Source: Helicoverpa zea (lineage: Eukaryota; Arthropoda; Insecta; Lepidoptera; Noctuidae). From it: DNA of 64,000 nt. The notes below the pieces were generated by a model. The model was not told the DNA's origin. It saw only the letters and a program-made list of their open reading frames with translations, and did no database searches. The DNA is taken from contig NC_061459.1 in NCBI RefSeq assembly GCF_022581195.2, positions 10,912,001-10,976,000 on the forward strand, in the 5' to 3' direction. The position numbers and the translations under genes were made by a program. Positions 57,711 through 64,000 of the stretch are shown here, piece after piece (position 1 is the first letter of the stretch; every line of letters starts with the position of its first letter).

Positions 57711-59828
57711 TTATAATTCGTCACCATCAGAATCCACTTCAGAATCAGGCTCTATAATAGATATAACTTCTAAGAACTCTGTCGGAGCTTCCTGATCCTG
57801 AAGTTGCAATAGTTCTACTGTTTCCTTAAAATATGTCTGCCGCTTGTGGGCATCTAATTTTGGTCTTGTGAAAGAAATTAGAGGATCAGAAGAGATGATA
57901 AGCATATTGAGGATATCCTCGTTTGATGCTTGTCGACTCTTTTTCCTCGAATGGTGTTCTCTGAACCTCCTAAAGTCTTTGTTTCGGGCCTCTGAAGCTT
58001 CTTCCGAAAGACTTCCAATTGGTACAATAGCATTTTCTGCAATTATGTCCCCTCCGTGAATCAACAATTTGTGGACGGTTGATGACATATAGTACCAATC
58101 ATACAGTTCCACGTATTTTTCAGCGGTTGTTCTAGCGTATTCTTTAAATTTCGGCACGTCTATAATCTCTCCAGATGTGATAGCTTGCAGAATCACAGAA
58201 AATCTGCGTATTAGGTCTTCATCTAATCCAGTGATCGCTGCAGTTTTATCAGGAAATTCAAAAAACCGCCTTGCTGTGTTCCCGTCATTAGTTGTGCCTG
58301 ATCCTTGCTTAACGATGTCAATCAAAAGGTTGAGATCATCTTTGAATCGATCTTGAATGAGTTTTTTTCGTGAATGCAATAACTCTTGATGACCTTCTCC
58401 TCTTGCAGACCACTTTTTGAAGTCGAGACGATACGCTATGTGTAAAAGACATTCCATCACATTAATGCGGGCATGAAGTGTTGATAATCCGAACTCATAC
58501 ACACCAGAAGAAATGGTTTTTGACGCAATGACATCTAACTTATTCATTTCTGTAGGCTTAGCCAAACACAGGTAGCAGGCCGCATTTGACTTAGCTTCAG
58601 ACAGATATGTACAAATTTTGCCGTCAATCATCGTCATCATTAATTTGTGACTAATTTCATGTCCTTGACATTTTGAGGGAACGAGAGCTTCAATTTCGTT
58701 ATCCATTGCAGTTTTTTCATTTATGACAACGTCTTTGGTTTCTTTCACAAAACTAAACTGGACTGGACGGCAATACATAGGTGAGCAGGGTTTTGGATTC
58801 ACCCATACGGTATCACCGTCAGCTGTCAACTTTAATGGAACCAAAGACGTCATAAATATGCTGGAATCATCTTGACCACTCTCTATGTTTTGCTTATATC
58901 TACTTTGGTTAGATGCACCGTCAAATCCCCACTTTGATATTAATATCAATTGTTTATTTTGTATCGCATCAGGACTACGAATAGTTTCAAAAATTCTGTT
59001 CACTGTTAAATCTAGTAACGCTTGTAGTGCAATCTTAGCAGATGAATCCGTTACAGTCACAAATGCCTTCGGAGGGTAGCACTGTAGCTTAGCTTTTTGC
59101 ACTTTATAGTAAGAAGGATATATCTCCTTTGAACCTTCTCGAATAGTCGTTTCCCTTAATGTTATATATTGCCATTTCGATAGTTTTAATGAAAGTAGCA
59201 AACCCAGTGCTTTTTCTGGTGAAAATATTGTTGAAGGAGCTGGTTTGTTCAACATTTCCTTAATTTTTGCTGCTGCTTCTGGATTTTGGAGCATATGTTC
59301 AATAACAGATGCAATATCCTCACGACCATCTCCTTTCAAAAGTGCTGCAGCTGAATAAGCTACTTCATTAGGGTCATCGCCTTTATATTCATCAGATCGT
59401 CTCTTTTTCTGCTTGTTACTTAGATCTTCAAACGGCTTTCTAGATCTTTTTGTCATCGTTGAAGTTGATTTCATTGTTGAAGTTGATGGTACAGGTTCAG
59501 GTACAGGTTCAGTAGAAATATTTTCACTTGTTGATTCTTGAATGAGCAAATTGGTTTGCACGCAGTTTGGCCAGTCAATATTTGCCTCGAGCCAATTACT
59601 GTAATCACGTCTAAAAACTTCACTATTTCTGTGGGATCGTAGCCATCTCTTTTGAACTGCCCGTGTAAATCTTCGACAAAATTCTTTCACGGTAACACTG
59701 TCTTCGTCTGAAAGGCTAGAGCCCAGTCGAATAACAAGTGTGTTGAACAATATTTCGTGATCGAAAGACAAAGCATCCTGATTTCTCAGAATAACAAACA
59801 AATCCAAATTTGTAATAATGCTTTCCAT
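57711..59828 (-). CDS. Transib transposase (RAG1-related)
   Basis: The 705-residue protein starts at an ATG and ends in TAA without interruption, near the usual length for Transib transposases. Residues 1-95 form a charged helical region, and 105-150 a Ser/Thr/Pro and basic linker with a likely nuclear signal (KKRR at 141-144). The catalytic core follows. It has D303 (KWGFDGASNQS), a zinc-type C418-x-x-C421 pair, D515 (TTNDGNTARRFF), H586 and H591 (VHKLLIH) and E613 (SEEASEARNKDFRRFR). These match in order the DDE triad, the CxxC pair and the HxxxxH pair of the RAG1 core, and the NK-x-FRRFR segment after the last acid is particularly RAG1-like. The C-terminus is acidic. The enzyme should cut at CAC ends by nick-hairpin chemistry in the nucleus. 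Activity is inferred, not shown. Confidence 0.95.
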   Translation of the reverse strand: MESIITNLDLFVILRNQDALSFDHEILFNTLVIRLGSSLSDEDSVTVKEFCRRFTRAVQKRWLRSHRNSEVFRRDYSNWLEANIDWPNCVQTNLLIQESTSENISTEPVPEPVPSTSTMKSTSTMTKRSRKPFEDLSNKQKKRRSDEYKGDDPNEVAYSAAALLKGDGREDIASVIEHMLQNPEAAAKIKEMLNKPAPSTIFSPEKALGLLLSLKLSKWQYITLRETTIREGSKEIYPSYYKVQKAKLQCYPPKAFVTVTDSSAKIALQALLDLTVNRIFETIRSPDAIQNKQLILISKWGFDGASNQSRYKQNIESGQDDSSIFMTSLVPLKLTADGDTVWVNPKPCSPMYCRPVQFSFVKETKDVVINEKTAMDNEIEALVPSKCQGHEISHKLMMTMIDGKICTYLSEAKSNAACYLCLAKPTEMNKLDVIASKTISSGVYEFGLSTLHARINVMECLLHIAYRLDFKKWSARGEGHQELLHSRKKLIQDRFKDDLNLLIDIVKQGSGTTNDGNTARRFFEFPDKTAAITGLDEDLIRRFSVILQAITSGEIIDVPKFKEYARTTAEKYVELYDWYYMSSTVHKLLIHGGDIIAENAIVPIGSLSEEASEARNKDFRRFREHHSRKKSRQASNEDILNMLIISSDPLISFTRPKLDAHKRQTYFKETVELLQLQDQEAPTEFLEVISIIEPDSEVDSDGDEL

Positions 59829-60024
59829 TATTCACGGTAACTTAGTAAAAAGACACGGTAGGATAGATGTTAGTATTAGAAATGCTCTAAATGAACTGAA
59901 GTTGTGAATCCAATGTTTGACTATTTATTGTTATTGACTAATGATGGTATCACATTTATCTAATTACTTTCATTAAGCTAATCCTGCACTTATTGCTAAA
60001 TTAGCGAGTACCCCAAATTATTCT

Positions 60025-60597
60025 GGTCCGTATCCTTTTAACTAGGTATTAAGTTTTATTAATCATTAGCTAATGTGGACTTGAGGCATTAGACAAGATA
60101 CATATTACGTAATTCATAATTACCATATAATTTCAAATGAAAATCACAAAGTAGGTTATACGACTTTGTGATTTCTTAGAATATTTTGGTCTAAGCATAA
60201 AAAATATTGTAATTTACACTTGGTATAGCCATATTTAAGCATTAAAATGAACATATCATAAACATTTTTTATTTTTAATTTTGACGATTTTTTTAAAAAA
60301 AATCGCAAGTGATGCCGCGATATGAAGTATGTCAAAAATTCATAAATAAATAGTACTATAACAGAGTGCAAGGATATAACGGCCAACCTTGCGATTCCAG
60401 AGATATCTTCATTTTTCATGTCAGCTCCATACATTTTTTTCTTATAAAAATTATAACTCTTCCGTTTGTGCACACAATTACTTCATATGACATTTTATAG
60501 AACAGTAATGATCGGCAGAAGTCATTTCCAGCAAAAAAAAAAACATTTAAGACATCGAGATCCTATGTCTTCTAGAGCCGATTTTCGATCCACCGTG
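60025..60597. repeat. Transib right terminal inverted repeat
   Basis: Mirror of the left arm, uninterrupted by the SINE. It contains an extra segment around 60135-60190 that is absent from the left arm and includes a perfect 12-base stem AAATCACAAAGT / ACTTTGTGATTT (60141-60152 and 60163-60174). Because it lies upstream of the transposase start at 59828, this arm probably includes the promoter. Confidence 0.85.
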
Positions 60598-60760
60598 TGG
60601 CGTTGCAGTTACGATAAAAATATTTTTGCTGGTTGTTTACCGTTTTAACAATTGAGGAGCATTAAAACAACATTATTATATCAATAATCAATGAATGTAG
60701 TTACGTCGTCAGTTCAATCGCGACGTGTCAGGAACGCATTCTCTGAATGGCCGAACTATA

Positions 60761-61779
60761 AGTGGTGGTATACCTGTTATAATTCACACGCCATTTACTT
60801 ACAATATTTTTCAAAACCAAACCTTCGAAACATCTAAATTCAGTTAAACCTCTTCTAAGCAAAATGTTCAAAGTTTTATCATTTGAACTGAGTGAGACAA
60901 AACGTTATATAATATGGGACGGGGACTTTATCTCGCAGCTTGAAATCTCACATTTGTTACACTTAAAACTCTACACTGATTCTTTAACGTAAAGCTACGA
61001 GCGTAAGCGTTCTGCCGCGAACTTTACTTATGTAGTACCTACTGAGAGAACTGCACGACTTAAAACTGTATGTACTCTGTTATCACCGCACGACACATAA
61101 GTACTTAAACGTACTAAAGAGCTGGTTGTAGAAAAACAAATGACGATAAAAAGTGGGCAAGCTATCTATCGTTATAGGGTCATTACTATTATAATACTGT
61201 GTAGTTGGTCAAAACTGTACGTCTAAAATATCTCTGTATATTTCTGTACAGTTGGTACTAGAGGAAAACAAATGACGATCAAAAATGGATCATCATTCTA
61301 TAGTCATAGGACCATAATATCATGTAGTTGGTCATACTCATAACTTACTTCTAAATATATCTGGCAAGGTATATAGATACGAAAGCTTAAATCCACACCG
61401 GTAATATTTTTATTTCCACACAAACAAACCGAACTTAAATTCCGCAAATGAAACATGATTATTTATTTAATAACAATATTATGAACCATCCCGTTAGTTA
61501 CGCATCGACTAGCCCGTTGCCACAGCGTACGCAACAAAACGTATTGAATGCAACTGCATTGAATTGTAAAATGCTCTTGAGAGTGCAACCGATAATGGTA
61601 TCGGTATCTGTGATCTGGTGCCCAGGAATGTGTACAAAGCAAAGAAAGCAAAATGTTTTCCCTTTATTTGTTTTTGCTTCTGTGAGCCAATTGATGAGCG
61701 CGAAAGTCAATTGCAAAACATATACATAGGTATATTAACTTCTGTGTAGCCGCAATTTGACCAGGGAATCAAATTTTTC
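60761..61779. other. Non-coding stretch with degenerate tandem duplication
   Basis: Two diverged direct units occupy about 61122-61365. Each has GG(A)AAACAAATGACGAT near the start, a TATAG(G/T)...ATA middle, and TGTAGTTGGTCA then CTAAATATATCT-like ends. Open frames at 61448-61729 are not recognisable. Confidence 0.5.
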
Positions 61780-61935
61780 ATCATACACATCCACCTGCCC
61801 TTATCCCAATGTTTTTTGGGGCTCGGCAGCACTTCTCCTTCTTCCATACTCTTTTGTCTGCCGTCATCTCATAAGTAGTATTATTTCTAGCCATGTCGAC
61901 CTTCACATAATCCAACCATCCTTATTCAAGCAATA
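61780..61935. mobile_element. LINE-like 3' end fragment
   Basis: The block CATCCACCTGCCCTTATCCC, AATGTTTTTTGGGGCTCGGC, TCTGCCGTCATCTCATAAGT and TCGACCTTCACATAATCCAA has the look of a widespread moth LINE 3' end. I recognise the style rather than an exact family, and no frame is intact. Confidence 0.5.
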
Positions 61936-64000
61936 TTGAAAACAGCACAAACAACAACAAAAATATAAAAATCTTCGTAGGCTTACATTTTGTCAAATGG
62001 TCACTTCAATGTTCAAACAAAACATTACGCAGAAATCATGAACACAACACATTAACCATTATCATCGCATAATAAATAACGTTGTCAGAAATCAGCATTT
62101 CAATACGGGAAGGGTAAGCCCTCTATAAATGGCAATTACTCACGACCAGCTGTGAATTTGAGCCCTTCGCTCGCAGGCATCGTACCAACCTATTTTAGTT
62201 CGATCTCACCTGTATCTGCGTGGGTATGGCCAATGCCAACAAGTTGTTCGAAGCTTATTAAATCAGCTGTTGTCCGTCAGATTTGGATGTGATCAATATC
62301 GGGGAACCGATTCCCGTGATCGGTAGTGAAGAATTATTTTTTCGATAGTTGCTTTGGTTCATTTTCTTTCAGTCCTTTAATAGATATTTGAAAGCAAGAC
62401 AAGCAAAACACAAGATCAAAGTCAAGTCGTATAGGGTTTTACAAGTTTTACAATCTAAATAAGCTTGATTCTAGTTGACCATTCCAAAAGAAGCTTCCTA
62501 TGGAGAAGAACGGGCAAGAAACTCCATGGTTACTATTTTTCAATACTTTATATGCAGGCTTAAACGCCTCATTTCTTACAGTTCCGAAGTATCTAAAACC
62601 TTCTAAACTCAAATGACGTAAATCACATTTATAAACCTGATTCGAAGTAAGAGCATGACACAAGTCGCCTTCAACGTTCTTACTTGAAGTTAAAATCCCT
62701 TAATCCTTGGACATGCGCACGTGTGAAGTCTAAGTATTCCGCCTTAAGTGGACACGTCCGTACATGCATCGCTTCAATTTCGTAATGCCCCTCGGAATCG
62801 GTATTTGACATACAAAGAGTATCTTTCGAAATAAAATGGATTGGTCTAGATTCTTCTGTTCAGGTTCTAAGAAAACTGTGTTGATAAACTGTCTATGCTC
62901 TAATGAAAATGGTATGTAGCACTTGCGGAAATTTTGATCTTATTTAATTAGTTAATACGTGAGTTCATAATTCACTAGATATTATTTTAATCAGTGCGCA
63001 ATGAGAACAATTCGTTTAATTCAGTCTTCGCAATTAGGCCGGTGTTGAGCAGGAAAACGTCCAATTTTTCAAAAGCGACAACACACCAAAAACATTTTTT
63101 TTCCTCTCGGATTTCGTATGCTGGGATAATGACATCCTTATTCTGTGAAAGGCCTAGTTTTGCCTACAGCGACGTTTTAATTTCGCAATGTTCCGCTCCG
63201 AAGGGGAGGACTGTATTTTTTCCGACTCCCTTCGAAACGCGTCGACCGTGACCTACTTATGAGTAAAAAAGTTGGTAAGATTCGAGTGTCATTTAAGTTG
63301 TTATCTGAACATTGAGATATCGATTTATTGATTGATCTCTTTGACACTGGTTAGAATAACCACATGTTCAATGAGTCAGCTGATTACAATCCCGCTTTTG
63401 TTATTTGTTGGGGTTGTTTTGGTCGTCTGGGTTCAACAGTCTCACTCCACTCTTATCAATACAAGATACGATCTAAGTTTAGTGTTCCGCTAGAAAAAGC
63501 AAGAAAATGCAGTAACAAAGCGGACAACTGATAATGTTTATAGTGAATAAAAAGCCTTATATATTCGCAGTATACTGCCGACTATCTAGCAAGTGCATTG
63601 AGTGCAGTGCCGTACTCAGCAATATTGAAATATCTCGAATATTCCGGATATTTCAGCTGCTGAACAATATAGTATTACATTTGCCAACATAAAACTATTT
63701 CTATACTTCGTAACATTAATCTGTCACTTCATAAAGACATTTTTATGAAGTTGTTCAGCCAGTTTTCTTCAAATAAACTTGTTTATTTTTTGGAAGTTAT
63801 CAAAACGTTTCAAGTCCATGCGAAGTGTCTCACAACGCCCCAACACGGCCTTACTTGACATAGCTTTCGTGACCTATTTATCAAAAAGGACCAACAATTT
63901 TATCTCGGCATTTCTGTGTACATCCGCCTCCGTTCTCTTGGCTTGTTTACACTTTTTGTATTGTAAATATATCAAGATATTTTTCTGTATTCCGTACCTT
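61936..64000. other. Non-coding stretch to window end
   Basis: No supportable gene. An open frame at 62994-63251 lies in a GC-richer patch without recognisable motifs. Confidence 0.4.

Larger units (their letters stand above)
56779..60597 (-). mobile_element. Transib DNA transposon, apparently autonomous
   Basis: The element is 3,819 bp long, including a later 268-bp SINE insertion and duplication. Its ends are CACGGTGGATCGAAAATCGG and the reverse complement, fitting the Transib CACxxTG terminal heptamer that is related to the RAG recombination signal heptamer. It is flanked by the 5-base duplication TGGCG (56774-56778 and 60598-60602), the length and GC-rich type expected of Transib. It carries one long transposase gene on the minus strand, without stops. 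The terminal inverted repeats are about 530 bp each. Confidence 0.95.
56706..60760. mobile_element. 231-bp MITE (second copy) split by a Transib element
   Basis: Bases 56706-56778 and 60598-60760 together reconstitute the MITE seen intact at 40921-41151. After removing the inserted element and one copy of TGGCG the length is exactly 231 bp, and the two copies differ at only a few bases (for example AATGTAGTT against AATGTTATT). The outer 60-base arms are perfect, and TA flanks both ends. Confidence 0.95.

Noticed and set aside
57844..58059. Plus-strand frames opposite the transposase gene (also 58885-59079)
   Set aside because: Antisense shadows of the transposase.
1..64000. CRISPR array or bacterial operon
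   Set aside because: No regularly spaced short repeats and no prokaryotic gene organisation; all other signs are of an insect genome.

Overview
This window is AT-rich eukaryotic DNA, most likely from a moth (Lepidoptera). It has spliceosomal-type signals, large non-coding spaces, and several repeat types typical of lepidopteran genomes: a tRNA-derived SINE, RTE-type LINE ends, short LINE tails ending in TTATAATATTAGTATAGAT, and foldback elements. I found no convincing complete host protein-coding gene. The species call is inference from repeat style, not from a marker gene.

Two mobile elements with intact-looking enzymes dominate the window. The first (32821-38301) is a full-length DIRS-type tyrosine-recombinase retrotransposon. 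It has a spliced gag-like gene, a reverse transcriptase/RNase H frame and a tyrosine recombinase frame. It also has inverted terminal repeats and an internal complementary region that carries the predicted circle junction with a 3-base overlap. It sits inside the right arm of a long perfect palindrome, and the other arm preserves the pre-insertion sequence. The second (56779-60597) is a Transib DNA transposon, of the lineage from which RAG1 arose. Its 705-residue transposase carries all the residues I would expect of the DDE triad and zinc-binding pairs. It has unusually long terminal inverted repeats and a 5-base target duplication, TGGCG. It is inserted inside a 231-bp MITE, and an intact copy of that MITE lies at 40921-41151, so the empty site can be read in the same window.

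Layout. 1-22.1 kb: AT-rich, non-coding, with a truncated SINE (8.1 kb) and small hairpins. 22.2-23.0 kb: a repeat with tandem units ending in a 93-bp-arm foldback. 23.9-24.3 kb: a SINE with target duplications. 25.0, 30.2, 50.6 and 54.7 kb: four related short LINE-like ends. 31.9-38.3 kb: a second repeat-plus-palindrome carrying the DIRS element. 38.9-39.3 kb: a GC/CpG-rich patch that looks like a host promoter and first exon with a GTAAGT donor. 39.8-43.6 kb: scattered, interrupted coding-like traces that I could not identify, plus a MITE. 47.1-47.5 kb: a MITE with 127-bp perfect arms. 53.7 kb: a 5'-truncated RTE LINE end with target duplications. 54.7 kb: a possible LTR/primer-binding-site remnant. 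56.7-60.8 kb: the MITE/Transib/SINE nest. 61-64 kb: a tandem duplication, a LINE end and otherwise featureless DNA.

The best candidate for a notable system is the pair of apparently intact recombinase-driven elements, with insertion histories that can be reconstructed from the window itself.
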